From Blautia sp. (GTDB lineage: Bacteria > Bacillota > Clostridia > Lachnospirales > Lachnospiraceae), in contig JAETNR010000044.1 in NCBI GenBank assembly GCA_021772055.1, positions 1 to 38,332 of the forward strand: a stretch of DNA of 38,332 bases. The letters run 5' to 3'. Numbering within the stretch: the first letter of the stretch is position 1; each line of letters begins with the position of its first letter. The notes beneath the pieces are model-generated. The model had not been told where the DNA came from, ran no database searches, and worked only from the letters and a program-made list of their open reading frames with translations. This document shows positions 6,883-16,648 of this stretch, one piece after another. The translations under genes and the position numbers were made by a program.

Positions 6883-8556
6883 ATGAGCAATAACATGGAT
6901 TTAGGTTATGAGATGTTTTGTTATCAGTGTGAACAGACAGCGAATGGAAAGGGCTGTACAAAGTTAGGCGTTTGTGGAAAAACACCGGAAATTGCCAATC
7001 TGCAGGATTTATTGATTTTTCAGATCAAAGGGATCAGCTGTTTTGGAAAATCACTGGCGGCAGCTGGACAGGAGATTGAAAAAAGCGTGATAAGTTTTAT
7101 TGAAAACATTCTTTTCACCACGCTTACAAATGTCAATTTTGATGCTAAGGAACATGTGAAATTGCTGAGAAAATCACAGGAAATCAAAGAAAATTTAAGG
7201 GAAAGGGCAGGGGAGATTAAAAATCATACTGCCCATGCTTCTTATGATCTTCCGGAAACAAAGACGGAGATGTTAAAGGATGCGCATCTGGCAGGAATTA
7301 TGTATGATAAATCCTTAGATCCGGATATTCGTTCTTTGAGGCAAACGATTTTATACGGACTAAAAGGTATCAGCGCATACGGGCATCAGGCGAGAGAACT
7401 GGGCTATTACAGTGACCAGGTAGATGATTTTTATATTCAGGCATTGGAGGCTCTCACAGACGATAGCCTTACAGTAGAAGAACTGATCCGGATGACCATG
7501 CGTACCGGAGAAATGGCAATTGCGGTCATGAAAAAACTGGATGAAGCAAATACGGAGGTTTACGGAAATCCAGCTCCGCACAAGGTCAATATCCATATGA
7601 AGAAGGGGCCTTTTATTATTGTTTCAGGTCATGATCTCAAGGATCTGGAAATGCTGCTGGAACAGACAAAGGGGAAAGGAGTCAATATTTATACGCATGG
7701 AGAAATGCTGCCATGTCATGGGTATGAGGGATTAAAAAAATATCCTCATCTTGTGGGAAATTTCGGAGGGGCATGGCAGGATCAGCAAAAGCAGTTTGAC
7801 AACCTTCCGGGATGTATTTTGATGACCACGAACTGCCTGATGCGGCCAAGGGAGAGTTATAAAGACCGGATCTACAGCACGAATGTGGTAGGATGGGAAG
7901 GAGTAAAGCACATCGGCAGAAAAGAAAACGGGGACAAGGATTTTAGTGAAATCATTCAACAGGCAATAGAACTGGGCGGTTATCCGGAAGATCAGGAGCC
8001 GCAGGAGATATTGGTTGGATTTGGGCATCATGCCGCATTAAGTTATGCTGAAAAAATCGTGGAGGCTGTAAAGGCGGGAAAAATCAGGCATTTCTTTCTG
8101 ATTGGCGGTTGTGACGGAGCAAGACCCGGACGAAATTATTATACAGAGTTTGCAAAGCTGGTTCCGGAAGACTGCATGATTTTAACGCTGGCATGTGGAA
8201 AATACAGATTTAATAAACTGGAATTTGGAGAAGTAGCGGGCTTGCCCAGGCTTCTGGATGTCGGGCAGTGCAATGATGTATATTCTGCAATACGGATTGC
8301 GACAGCCCTGGCAGATGCTTTTGATACCGATGTAAATGGGCTGCCGCTGTCATTGATCTTATCCTGGTATGAGCAAAAGGCAGTTGCTGATTTGCTGGCG
8401 CTGCTGAGTCTGGGAATAAAAGGTATTTATCTGGGTCCAACCCTGCCGGCATTTTTGAGTCCGAATGTGCTGCAGTATCTGGTGGACACTTTTGATTTGC
8501 GGCTGATCAGTAATGCGGAGGATGATATTAAGAACTGCCTGAAACAGAATATTTAA
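6883..8556 (+). CDS. hcp: Hybrid cluster protein (hydroxylamine / nitric oxide reductase)
   Basis: 557 residues from the ATG at 6883, chosen because GGAAGG lies 7 bp upstream; an in-frame ATG at 6859 lacks a site. Hcp carries an Fe-S cluster and a hybrid Fe-S-O cluster, and reduces hydroxylamine and NO in nitrosative stress. The N-terminal motif CYQCEQTANGKGCTKLGVC has the C-x2-C-x8-C-x5-C spacing of anaerobe-type Hcp. Hybrid-cluster ligands are visible as HGEMLPCHGYE, TTNCLMRP, GGCDGARPGR and the ACGKYRFNKLEFG segment. The cytosolic protein is followed by a broken cupin gene. Confidence 0.96.
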   Translation: MSNNMDLGYEMFCYQCEQTANGKGCTKLGVCGKTPEIANLQDLLIFQIKGISCFGKSLAAAGQEIEKSVISFIENILFTTLTNVNFDAKEHVKLLRKSQEIKENLRERAGEIKNHTAHASYDLPETKTEMLKDAHLAGIMYDKSLDPDIRSLRQTILYGLKGISAYGHQARELGYYSDQVDDFYIQALEALTDDSLTVEELIRMTMRTGEMAIAVMKKLDEANTEVYGNPAPHKVNIHMKKGPFIIVSGHDLKDLEMLLEQTKGKGVNIYTHGEMLPCHGYEGLKKYPHLVGNFGGAWQDQQKQFDNLPGCILMTTNCLMRPRESYKDRIYSTNVVGWEGVKHIGRKENGDKDFSEIIQQAIELGGYPEDQEPQEILVGFGHHAALSYAEKIVEAVKAGKIRHFFLIGGCDGARPGRNYYTEFAKLVPEDCMILTLACGKYRFNKLEFGEVAGLPRLLDVGQCNDVYSAIRIATALADAFDTDVNGLPLSLILSWYEQKAVADLLALLSLGIKGIYLGPTLPAFLSPNVLQYLVDTFDLRLISNAEDDIKNCLKQNI

Positions 8557-8619
8557 GGAATTTGCATCAGGGGGTGAGGGCTGCCTCTCCAGCCGTTTAT
8601 GATGGTATAGGAGATAACG

Positions 8620-8829
8620 CTGTTTTCCTTCGATAAAGGAGAAGAAATTTCCACCCATGCATCCGGTGGGGATGCGATGGTAACTGTGCTGGAAGGCATA
8701 GGGAAATTCACCGTAGGGGGCAAAATATTTATTCTTAATGAGGGAGAAACGCTCATTATGCCTAAGGATGTTCCGCATGCAGTGTACGGAGAGGAACGGT
8801 TCAAAATGCAATTGACGGTTTCTTTTTGA
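8620..8829 (+). pseudogene. 5'-truncated cupin-domain protein
   Basis: In frame from 8620 the sequence reads LFSFDKGEEISTHASGGDAM, then a GKFTVGG turn and LNEGETLIMPKDVPHAVY, ending at a TGA at 8827-8829. This is most of a single cupin beta-barrel of the type often found beside hcp. The N-terminal third is missing, a TAG (8608-8610) blocks the frame and no ATG opens it before the middle. An AGGAG six bases before a CTG at 8620 could permit weak initiation. Most likely a pseudogene. Confidence 0.65.
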
Positions 8830-8855
8830 ATATCCTGTCAGGTTGATAATTTAAC

Positions 8856-9001
8856 AACTATAAATGAGCAAATTCCAAAAACTGCACAAAAAATCATGTC
8901 ATTTGTTTTTGTAGCAAAGACAAACTATCTGTGGATTTGAAATAATGTTTGTGTAATAAACACATTTTTGTGCAAATTTCAATATTTGCTCATTTATAGT
9001 T
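8856..9001. mobile_element. MITE-like element, 146 bp
   Basis: Perfect 18-bp terminal inverted repeats (AACTATAAATGAGCAAAT at 8856 and its complement ending at 9001) continue imperfectly to about 38 bp, including a second shared TGCACAAAAA block. Both ends are flanked by AAC, a possible 3-bp target duplication. It is non-coding inside and AT-rich. Confidence 0.65.
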
Positions 9002-9032
9002 AACAATAGGGAAATTTTCAGGTAAAAGGCTC

Positions 9033-9330
9033 AAATTTAACGATAGCAGACATGAAAAGGCGCTATCGTTAAATTTTTATATAGGCAGTCGCAAAAAAGG
9101 AACAATATCTACTCAAAAAACGATAGGGTGCATTTTCAAACCCAAGGGTGCAAATTTAACGATTCCTACTCAGAAAACGATAGTATCGTTAAATTATACC
9201 CTCAAGGCTCACGAAAAAGATACAATCCCTACTCGAAAAACGATAACAGCACCTACGAGGGTGCATCCGACATTACAGAAAACGCCCTAACCATGGGCGT
9301 TTTCGTATACTCAAAAAACGATAGCTCCGA
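9033..9330. repeat. Palindrome-rich block with repeated AACGATAG / TACTC-AAAACGATAG motif
   Basis: A perfect 15-bp inverted repeat AAATTTAACGATAGC (9033-9047 and 9062-9076) opens the block. The motif TACTC(A/G)AAAACGATA recurs starting near 9109, 9166, 9229 and 9307. AACGATA or its complement occurs eight times. A perfect hairpin GAAAACGCCC/GGGCGTTTTC lies at 9278-9304 and a short palindrome AACGATA-G-TATCGTT at 9176-9190. A frame through it gives repeated YSKND/YSEND peptides but has no ribosome site or good start. Judged non-coding. Confidence 0.7.
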
Positions 9331-9518
9331 TTTTGGAATTGTATCAATTTGATTACGCAATATGGTGTGGGAGGTCGGCTACTCAACTAATGGGTAGCCT
9401 CCTACCCGATATACAAATTGCATTTATTCGTTGTAAAAAGTGTAAAAAGAACTCGAATTATCATTGTAATTTCTGTACCGATATGTCATACTATACTTGT
9501 AAAAAAGGAGGCGTGTGT

Positions 9519-10823
9519 ATGTATCGAATTGCAATTGGGAAATTATTAAAATGGAAAGAAAGCAAACGCCGCAAGCCTTTGATTATTGAAGGTGCGCGGC
9601 AGGTTGGAAAAACCTGGCTGATGAAAGAGTTTGGAAAACAGGCGTATGCCGATACTGTATATATTAACTTTGACTCCAATTCCAGAATGGCAGAACTTTT
9701 TGCTTCCGATTTGGATACAGAGCGTCTGGTTATGGGATTAGAACTCTATGTCGGCAGAAAAATCAATCCTGACAACACGCTGCTTATTTTTGATGAGGTG
9801 CAGGAAGTTCCGAGAGCGCTTGCTTCTCTCAAATATTTCTACGAAAACGCACCGCAATATCATATTGTCTGTGCAGGTTCTTTGCTTGGAATTGCATTAC
9901 ATGAGGGTACATCTTTTCCGGTTGGCAAAGTGGACTTTTTGAAGCTCTATCCACTATCATTCAGGGAATTTTTGATGGCAATCAACCAGGAACGTTTTGC
10001 GGTTCTGCTTGATAAACAGGACTTTCAGATGATTACAAGCTTTAAGCAAACGTATATGGATACTTTGAAGTACTATTACTTTGTCGGAGGAATGCCGGAA
10101 GCTGTACAAAGTTTTGTTGAGAATAAAGATTTTAACGAAGTACGTAATATTCAAAAACGTATCCTTGAAGCTTATGAGCAGGACTTCTCCAAACATGCCC
10201 CGAATGAGATTGTCCCCAAAATCCGTATGATCTGGAACAGTATCCCTTCTCAGCTTGCTAAGGAGAATAAAAAGTTTGTTTACGGCCTTGTCCGTGAGGG
10301 CGGGCGTGCCAAGGAGTATGAAACTGCTATTATGTGGCTTACAGACTGTGGACTCGTTCATAAGGTCAGCCGTGTTAATGCGTCAGCGATTCCGCTAAAG
10401 GCTTATGAAGACTTAAAAGCCTTCAAGCTATTTATTCTTGATGTGGGACTTTTGGGATGTATGGCCGGACTTCGCTCGCGTACGTTACTTGATGGCAATG
10501 ACCTTTTTGTGGAATTTAAAGGAGCTCTTACAGAGCAATATGTTTGCCAGCAATTGAAAACGATTGAGGATTTGGGTATTTATTATTACACCAATGACAG
10601 AGGCTCCTGTGAGGTGGATTTTGTGGTAGATACAGGAGAGCAGATTGTTCCGGTGGAAGTGAAAGCAGAAGTGAACCTGAAAGCAAAAAGCCTGAAAACC
10701 TATCGGGAAAAATATTCACCGGAAATTTCTGTCCGCACCTCAATGGCAGACTATAAAAAAGAAGATTGGCTTGTTAATCTGCCGTTGTATGCGATAGAAC
10801 AGTTCATAAATTCAATGAATTAG
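9519..10823 (+). CDS. AAA-type ATPase with DUF4143 domain
   Basis: 434 residues from the ATG at 9519, which has AAGGAGG eight bases upstream; the longer frame to 9333 runs into the repeat block. The N-terminal P-loop domain has Walker A GARQVGKT (about residues 25-32) and Walker B LLIFDEVQ (about 88-95), then a sensor-like IVCAGSLLGIAL. The C-terminal DUF4143 domain, a restriction-endonuclease-like fold, ends with CEVDFVVDTGEQIVPVEVKA (D-x-V and E-V-K), the nuclease-like core. These ATPases are common in anaerobes, and their job is unsettled. The gene stands alone. Confidence 0.92.
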   Translation: MYRIAIGKLLKWKESKRRKPLIIEGARQVGKTWLMKEFGKQAYADTVYINFDSNSRMAELFASDLDTERLVMGLELYVGRKINPDNTLLIFDEVQEVPRALASLKYFYENAPQYHIVCAGSLLGIALHEGTSFPVGKVDFLKLYPLSFREFLMAINQERFAVLLDKQDFQMITSFKQTYMDTLKYYYFVGGMPEAVQSFVENKDFNEVRNIQKRILEAYEQDFSKHAPNEIVPKIRMIWNSIPSQLAKENKKFVYGLVREGGRAKEYETAIMWLTDCGLVHKVSRVNASAIPLKAYEDLKAFKLFILDVGLLGCMAGLRSRTLLDGNDLFVEFKGALTEQYVCQQLKTIEDLGIYYYTNDRGSCEVDFVVDTGEQIVPVEVKAEVNLKAKSLKTYREKYSPEISVRTSMADYKKEDWLVNLPLYAIEQFINSMN

Positions 10824-10844
10824 TAACTGAAGGGGATGAGGAGC

Positions 10845-12203
10845 ATGAGCGATGCAGAAAATAAACAATATGAAAGAATGACGTGTACTCCTGTGTGGAA
10901 ACTGGTTTTGATGCTTGGGCTTCCTACAACGGTGAGTATGCTGATTACGAATATCTATAATACGGCGGATACGTTTTTTGTGAGTAAGATCAGTGTTTCC
11001 GCCAGCGGTGCAACAGGAATCGTGTTTGCGCTGATGGCCATACTGCAGGCTTTCGGATTTATGTTCGGGCATGGCGCCGGGAGCAATATCAGCAGGCTCC
11101 TGGGTGCGAGAAAAGTGGAGCATGCCAGTGTTTTCGCTTCCACCAGCGTATTTCTGGCATTAGGGGCAGGGGCGATTATCGGCTGCGGCGGGCTGCTGTT
11201 TCTGGAACCATTGATGCGGCTTCTCGGAAGTACGGATACGATATTAGGAGATGCAAAAACATATGGAATCTTTATTCTGGCAGCAGGTCCGGCTATGACG
11301 GTGGGCTGTGTGCTGAACAATATCCTGCGCTATGAAGGAAGGGCAGCTTTTGCAATGGTTGGGCTGACTACAGGAGGGATTTTGAATATGCTCCTGGATC
11401 CGGTGCTGATCTTTTATTTTCACATGGGGATTGCGGGGGCAGGAATGGCAACTGCGGTTTCACAGTATATCAGTACGGTGATTCTTCTGATCCCATTCCT
11501 TCGGGGAAAAACAGTTACCAGAATTCATGTCCGTCACATTACAAAAGATGTGGGCGATGTGAAAAATATTATGCTTACCGGTCTCCCAAGCCTGACCCGG
11601 CAGGGATTGAACAGCGTTTCTACAACTTTGATCAATGTGCAGGCCGCTGTTTTTGGGGATGCAGCCATTGCGGCTATGAGTATTGTGGGAAGATGCAGCA
11701 ACCTTTTGTTCAGCTTTGCACTTGGAATTGCCCAGGGTTTCCAGCCGGTATGCGCATTTAATTATGGAGCAAAAAAATATGACAGGGTAAAAAAGGCCAC
11801 CTGGTTTACCATCATTATGGGAATGGGAATTCTGGGCGTGCTTTGCACAGGATGCTGCATAAATGCGCCGGCGATCGTCCGGCTTTTCCGGAAGGAGGAG
11901 GAGATTCTCCATATAGGCACCGGAGCACTTCGCTGGATGTGCAGATTCTTATTTACCCTTCCTCTTTCTGCAGTGGGAAGCATGCTGTTCCAGAGTATCG
12001 GAAAGAAGGGCAGGGCTTTGCTGATCGCGGCCATGCAGAGCGGCCTGGTGGTGATCCCGCTTCTTCTGATCCTTCCCCGTTTTCTGGGCCTGACCGGGCT
12101 CCAGACAGCACAGCCGGCTGCGTATCTCATTTCAGGAATGCTCACAGTGCCTGTCATCGCAGGATTTTTCAGGAATCTGAAAAGTGAAGAGAAACTGCTT
12201 TAA
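10845..12203 (+). CDS. MATE family multidrug/cation efflux transporter
   Basis: About 452 residues with 12 predicted membrane helices in two six-helix halves, the MATE fold that exports drugs using Na+ or H+. The conserved N-terminal PTTVSMLITNIYNTADTFFV segment and the repeat-half sequence beginning at LTGLPSLTRQGLNSVSTTLI are typical. AGGGG nine bases before the ATG at 10845 favours it over the ATG at 10836. It converges with the AraC gene, the stop codons overlapping (12200-12203). Substrate unknown. Confidence 0.93.
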   Translation: MSDAENKQYERMTCTPVWKLVLMLGLPTTVSMLITNIYNTADTFFVSKISVSASGATGIVFALMAILQAFGFMFGHGAGSNISRLLGARKVEHASVFASTSVFLALGAGAIIGCGGLLFLEPLMRLLGSTDTILGDAKTYGIFILAAGPAMTVGCVLNNILRYEGRAAFAMVGLTTGGILNMLLDPVLIFYFHMGIAGAGMATAVSQYISTVILLIPFLRGKTVTRIHVRHITKDVGDVKNIMLTGLPSLTRQGLNSVSTTLINVQAAVFGDAAIAAMSIVGRCSNLLFSFALGIAQGFQPVCAFNYGAKKYDRVKKATWFTIIMGMGILGVLCTGCCINAPAIVRLFRKEEEILHIGTGALRWMCRFLFTLPLSAVGSMLFQSIGKKGRALLIAAMQSGLVVIPLLLILPRFLGLTGLQTAQPAAYLISGMLTVPVIAGFFRNLKSEEKLL

Positions 12204-13111
12204 AAGCTCTGCCGCCGGAACTGGCTGGGAGTCATCTGGAAGCGCTGTTTAAACAGGCGGTTAAAATTCGATAAATTATCAAAACCATTCTGCTGGGATA
12301 TTGCCAGGATGGTATCATTGGAATTCCGAAGGGACCGGGCGGCTTTGCCGAGGCGGTATTCGATCAGATACCCGGAGAAGCTTGTTCCGGTCATTTCTTT
12401 AAACCATCGCATGAAATGGCTTGCGCTGTAGCCGCATTCCATAGCGATGTCCTCTACAGTCAGTTTTTTGTCGTAATCTTTTTCAACACGTGAAAGCACG
12501 GTTTTTAGTTTCCCTATGTTTTTATGATTCAGGTGACCTGCAGTTTTGTTTTCACTGTTCTCTGCTGTCTGTACCAGCAGGGAAAATAAAATGAGCATAT
12601 GCCCTTTTACGCCCAGCTCGTATCCTTTGGGCCGCAGGGAGCAGAGATGATCTGAGGAATCCAGGCATTTGGTAATGGATTCATGGAGGGGATGATCTTT
12701 TCCGATAAAGGCCGGGAACACAAGGTTCTCATTGATGATCGGCTGGAGGTATTTCTGGCTGCAAAGATCTACACTGTCACTGCCGAGAAAACTCATATCA
12801 AAAATAATATTTTCGTATTCCATGCGGTTTTGCAGGATTCCCCGTATGCCATGGAGATGACCGGGAAGAACAAGGAAAATATCTCCTGCCTCTGCAGGAT
12901 AAGTTTTAAAATCCACTTGGACGATCCCGTTTCCCCGCTTGATATAAATAATCTCTATGCTGTCCTGCCAGTGCAGCGGAACAAAAGGAAAGTCTGCCGG
13001 TATTGTACAGGGATACACATTGAATGCAAACATTGTATCAGAATGACGCTTTGTTTCCTGATATGCAGGATTTCTAACAGACATATTTTCAGTATTTTCC
13101 AAACTTTTCAT
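12200..13111 (-). CDS. AraC family transcriptional regulator with cupin sensor domain
   Basis: About 303 residues from the Met at 13111 (GGGGAAG ribosome site); an upstream Met at 13132 is possible. The N-terminal cupin-type sensor (about 35-110; HWQDSIEIIYIKRGNGIVQV, AGDIFLVLPGHLHGI) is followed by a linker and a C-terminal AraC double helix-turn-helix (LTVEDIAMECGYSASHFMRWFKEMTG, then AISQQNGFDNLSNFNRLFKQ). It is divergent from glycogen phosphorylase with about 137 bp between, so it may control that gene. The ligand is likely a sugar, by analogy. Confidence 0.92.
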   Translation of the reverse strand: MKSLENTENMSVRNPAYQETKRHSDTMFAFNVYPCTIPADFPFVPLHWQDSIEIIYIKRGNGIVQVDFKTYPAEAGDIFLVLPGHLHGIRGILQNRMEYENIIFDMSFLGSDSVDLCSQKYLQPIINENLVFPAFIGKDHPLHESITKCLDSSDHLCSLRPKGYELGVKGHMLILFSLLVQTAENSENKTAGHLNHKNIGKLKTVLSRVEKDYDKKLTVEDIAMECGYSASHFMRWFKEMTGTSFSGYLIEYRLGKAARSLRNSNDTILAISQQNGFDNLSNFNRLFKQRFQMTPSQFRRQSF

Positions 13112-13150
13112 AATACTTCCCCAATTCTCCATATTCCGTTTATGATAGGA

Positions 13151-13178
13151 TTGTACTACTTTTTGATGGTATTATACA
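13151..13178 (+). promoter_or_regulatory. Probable promoter of glycogen phosphorylase
   Basis: TTGTAC, a 16-bp spacer and TATACA lie in the divergent gap between the AraC gene and glgP. Confidence 0.45.
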
Positions 13179-13248
13179 AGCATTATTTCTATAAATATGG
13201 TAAAAATAACATAAAGCATGATGCTAACGAAGAAAAGGAGACTTTATT

Positions 13249-15531
13249 ATGAAGATAAAGGAAAACAATAGGAATATTGAAACAGCTTTAACAGAAATCT
13301 GTAAAAAAGAAATCAGCCAGTGCTCCTATGAAGAATTGTATACGGCACTGCTTGGAATTGTAGAGGAAGAGAGCAAAAAGCATGTTTCTCCTGTAAAAGG
13401 ACGTAAGCTTTATTATATATCTGCAGAATTTCTGATCGGAAAATTATTAAGCAACAATCTTATTAATCTGGGACTTTATGATGAGGTAAAGGCCTGCCTG
13501 GAGGCGAACGGCAAATCCATGACTGAACTGGAGGAAATCGAGCCGGAGCCCAGCCTCGGAAACGGCGGACTTGGAAGACTGGCAGCCTGCTTTTTGGATT
13601 CTCTGGCTACGCTGAACCTTCCGGGAGACGGGATTGGCCTTCGCTATCACTGCGGGCTTTTCCGCCAGAAATTTACGAATCAGCTTCAGAAGGAAACGCC
13701 GGATTTCTGGCTTGGCGGTGATGAATGGGCAAAAAAAACGGAAAAGACTTACACCGTATCCCTTGCCGGAAAGGATTATACAGCAAGGCTTTACAGGCTT
13801 GCTGTGACCGGTTACGAAGGACGCACCAACTATCTGAACCTGTTTGATCTGGATACTATTGATGAATCTGTGATCGGAGATGGAATTTCCTTTGATAAAA
13901 CAGATATTGAGAAAAATCTGACTTTGTTCCTCTATCCGGATGACAGCGATGATGAAGGAAGGCTTCTGCGCATTTACCAGCAGTATCTCATGGTAAGTGC
14001 AGGTGCGCAGATGATTCTGGAGGAGTGCGTGGAGCGGGGAAGCAGCCTGCACGATCTGTATGACTATGCAGCGATTCAGATTAATGATACCCATCCGTCC
14101 ATGGTCATTCCGGAACTGATCCGTCTTTTATGTGAAAGAGGGATAGGGTTTGAAGAGGCAGCGGAAATCGTGACAAAGGTTTGTGCTTATACGAACCACA
14201 CGATTCTTGCGGAAGCGCTGGAAAAATGGCCCAGATATTATCTGGAAAAAGTAGTTCCGAATCTTATGCCCATTATTGAAAAACTGGATGAAATGATCCG
14301 CGCAAGGACCGGGGACAGATCTACGGCGATCATTGACGATCACCAGATCGTGCATATGGCTCATATGGACATTCACTTTACCCATAGTACCAACGGAGTT
14401 GCAGCACTCCACACGGAGATTTTGAAAAACAGCGAGCTGAATCATTTTTACAGATTATATCCGGAAAAATTTAATAACAAAACAAACGGCATTACATTCC
14501 GCCGCTGGCTTTTGAAATGTAATCCGGAATTAACGGAATTGATCGAGAGTCTGATCGGATCGGAATTTAAGAAGGATGCTTCAAAACTGGAAAAGCTTCT
14601 GGAATTTCAGGAGGATGACACGGTTTTACAAAAGCTTGCCCAATTAAAGCATGACAATAAAGAAGCTCTTGCAGAATGGCTTCTGCACACCCAGAATGTG
14701 GCGGTAAATCCGGACAGCATGTTTTTGATCCAGTCCAAGCGTCTTCATGAATATAAGCGTCAGCAGTTAAATCTTCTGTACCTGATTCACCAGTATTGTG
14801 AGATTAAGGCAGGGCATACGCCCAAGACGCCTGTCACTGTGATCTTCGGGGCAAAGGCAGCGCCGGCCTACACCATTGCAAAAGATATTATTCATGCATT
14901 GTTAGCCTTATCCAGGGTGATCCGGGATGACCCGGAGGTTTCCCGGTGGATGCAGGTGGTATTTATTGAAAATTATAATGTAACCGCTGCGGAAAAGATG
15001 ATTCCGGCGTGCGATCTTTCCGAGCAGATCAGCCTTGCATCCAAGGAGGCGTCAGGAACCGGAAATATGAAATTCATGCTGAACGGTGCTCTTACTTTGG
15101 GAACAATGGACGGTGCAAACGTGGAGATCGCAGAGGCAGTAGGTGAGGACAATATTTATATTTTCGGCCAGAGCAGCAGTCAGGTGATCCGCAGATACAG
15201 CCATGGAGATTACTGTGCAAGAGAATGGTATGAGGTGGATCCCAATATCCGCAGGGCTGTTAATTTCCTTACCGGGGAGGAAATGCTTGCCCACGGAAGC
15301 CGGGAAAACCTGGAACGTCTTAAAAATGAGCTGATCAACAAGGATTGGTTCCAGACTCTGCCGGATTTTAACGCATACATTGTTCGGAAAAACCAGGCAA
15401 TCGCAGACTACGCCCTGAACCCCGCAGACTGGACGAGAAGAACCCTTATCAACATCAGCAAAGCCGGTTTCTTCTCCTCTGACAGGACGATCGCGGAGTA
15501 CAATGAGGAAATCTGGCATTTGGGAGAATAA
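13249..15531 (+). CDS. glgP: Glycogen/maltodextrin phosphorylase
   Basis: 760 residues, close to the family norm for bacterial GT35 phosphorylases. The enzyme releases glucose-1-phosphate from alpha-1,4-glucan using pyridoxal phosphate and phosphate, in the cytosol. Landmarks are [33 protein letters not shown] (from about 101), [10 protein letters not shown], and the C-terminal active site [20 protein letters not shown] with the PLP lysine at about 608. AAAAGGAG precedes the start. The adjacent AraC genes on both sides are plausible carbohydrate-responsive regulators. Confidence 0.96.
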   Translation: MKIKENNRNIETALTEICKKEISQCSYEELYTALLGIVEEESKKHVSPVKGRKLYYISAEFLIGKLLSNNLINLGLYDEVKACLEANGKSMTELEEIEPEPSLGNGGLGRLAACFLDSLATLNLPGDGIGLRYHCGLFRQKFTNQLQKETPDFWLGGDEWAKKTEKTYTVSLAGKDYTARLYRLAVTGYEGRTNYLNLFDLDTIDESVIGDGISFDKTDIEKNLTLFLYPDDSDDEGRLLRIYQQYLMVSAGAQMILEECVERGSSLHDLYDYAAIQINDTHPSMVIPELIRLLCERGIGFEEAAEIVTKVCAYTNHTILAEALEKWPRYYLEKVVPNLMPIIEKLDEMIRARTGDRSTAIIDDHQIVHMAHMDIHFTHSTNGVAALHTEILKNSELNHFYRLYPEKFNNKTNGITFRRWLLKCNPELTELIESLIGSEFKKDASKLEKLLEFQEDDTVLQKLAQLKHDNKEALAEWLLHTQNVAVNPDSMFLIQSKRLHEYKRQQLNLLYLIHQYCEIKAGHTPKTPVTVIFGAKAAPAYTIAKDIIHALLALSRVIRDDPEVSRWMQVVFIENYNVTAAEKMIPACDLSEQISLASKEASGTGNMKFMLNGALTLGTMDGANVEIAEAVGEDNIYIFGQSSSQVIRRYSHGDYCAREWYEVDPNIRRAVNFLTGEEMLAHGSRENLERLKNELINKDWFQTLPDFNAYIVRKNQAIADYALNPADWTRRTLINISKAGFFSSDRTIAEYNEEIWHLGE

Positions 15532-15549
15532 AGACGATATTTTTGTGAA

Positions 15550-16401
15550 TCAATTTTTCCGAAATTCACTGGGCGTCTGGCCGGTTTCGCTTTTGAATGC
15601 AGTGCAGAAGCTGTGCTCACTTTTAAAGCCGCAGGTAAAGCCGATGCTTTTGATTGTGTTCTGCGTGGCTTTCAGATAGAATTTTGCCAGGTTTATCCTG
15701 GAAGTCAGGATATAACTGTAGGGCGTGTAGCCGGTTTCTTCCTTAAATTTTCTGGAAAAATAGAAGGGGCTTAGAGAAACCCGTTCCGCCAGAAAATTTA
15801 AAGGCAGATCAGAAGATAAATGGCGGTTAATATATCTTAGGGTATCATCAATGAAATCGGGGGCGGCTTTGTAGCCGCCCTCTTCTTTGTCGGTATCCTT
15901 TGCCAGGGCAAGGGTGGTAAGAAGCTGACCGATGTACTGGGATAACAGCGGTTCGGCCAAAAGCTGATGGCTCAGAAAAAGCTCATGGATATTACGCCAG
16001 TTTCTTTCCAGAACCACAGGATTCTTTAGGGAGATATGGAAAAACGGCCGGTCAGTGAGATATTCAAAATAGGCTCTTGCGGAACCGCCGTCAAAATGTA
16101 TCCACAGAATTTCCCATTCCTGCAGGGCGCGGTAAATATGGGGACGATAACAGTCGATCAGGCACACATCGCCTGGCAGCAGTTCTTTTTCCATCCCATT
16201 CATAGAGAGAATACCCTTCCCGCTTTTGGTATACAAAAGAAGAAAGCTGTCATAACGGTTTCGGTTCACTCCATAGGGAATATTGCAGAGATAGTGGCCG
16301 ATACACAAAGGATAATAAAAAAAGTCCGGAATCCGATTGCTGGGCGTATGAAAAAAAGAAGTAGAGGAGTCGGAAACTCCTTCAATATATGCATGCTTCA
16401 T
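15550..16401 (-). CDS. AraC family transcriptional regulator
   Basis: 283 residues from the ATG at 16401, preceded by AAAGGAG; the longer frame to 16548 lacks a site and begins in non-coding sequence. The N-terminal AraC-type sensing domain (SFLLLYTKSGKGILSMNGME, LLPGDVCLIDCYRPHIYRAL) is followed by paired helix-turn-helix motifs (LNFLAERVSLSPFYFSRKFK and SIGFTCGFKSEHSFCTAFKS). It is divergent from the URO-D-like gene at 16649 and convergent with glgP, only 18 bp away. Its first target is probably the divergent gene. Confidence 0.93.
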   Translation of the reverse strand: MKHAYIEGVSDSSTSFFHTPSNRIPDFFYYPLCIGHYLCNIPYGVNRNRYDSFLLLYTKSGKGILSMNGMEKELLPGDVCLIDCYRPHIYRALQEWEILWIHFDGGSARAYFEYLTDRPFFHISLKNPVVLERNWRNIHELFLSHQLLAEPLLSQYIGQLLTTLALAKDTDKEEGGYKAAPDFIDDTLRYINRHLSSDLPLNFLAERVSLSPFYFSRKFKEETGYTPYSYILTSRINLAKFYLKATQNTIKSIGFTCGFKSEHSFCTAFKSETGQTPSEFRKN

Positions 16402-16648
16402 AGTCAGCGGCTCCTTTCTGGGAGTAATCTGTAAGCAGAGGGGAAAACCAGGCGTTTGGTACAGAGCGGATGCAGAAATTGCCCCATACCTGCAGCCTGT
16501 ATGTGGTGTAAATATAAATATTATAAAAACAGAAAAATAGTTTGTCAAGAAAAAAGAGCAAGATTTTGATATAACGAGGCAATTTACTCAAATGCAAAAA
16601 CGGAACTTTTGTATTATCATTAAGAAAAAACAGAGGAGCGAATGCCTT

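Noticed and set aside
9033..9330. CRISPR-like spacing of repeats
   Set aside because: Repeats are short, vary in sequence and spacing (57-78 bp) and no cas gene is present.
9128..9352. Open frame of 74 codons with YSKND repeats
   Set aside because: No ribosome site, start inside a repeat, and the same bases form palindromes; better explained as a non-coding repeat array.
9333..9518. Longer N-terminus of the DUF4143 ATPase
   Set aside because: It begins in the repeat block and lacks a ribosome site, while AAGGAGG precedes the ATG at 9519.
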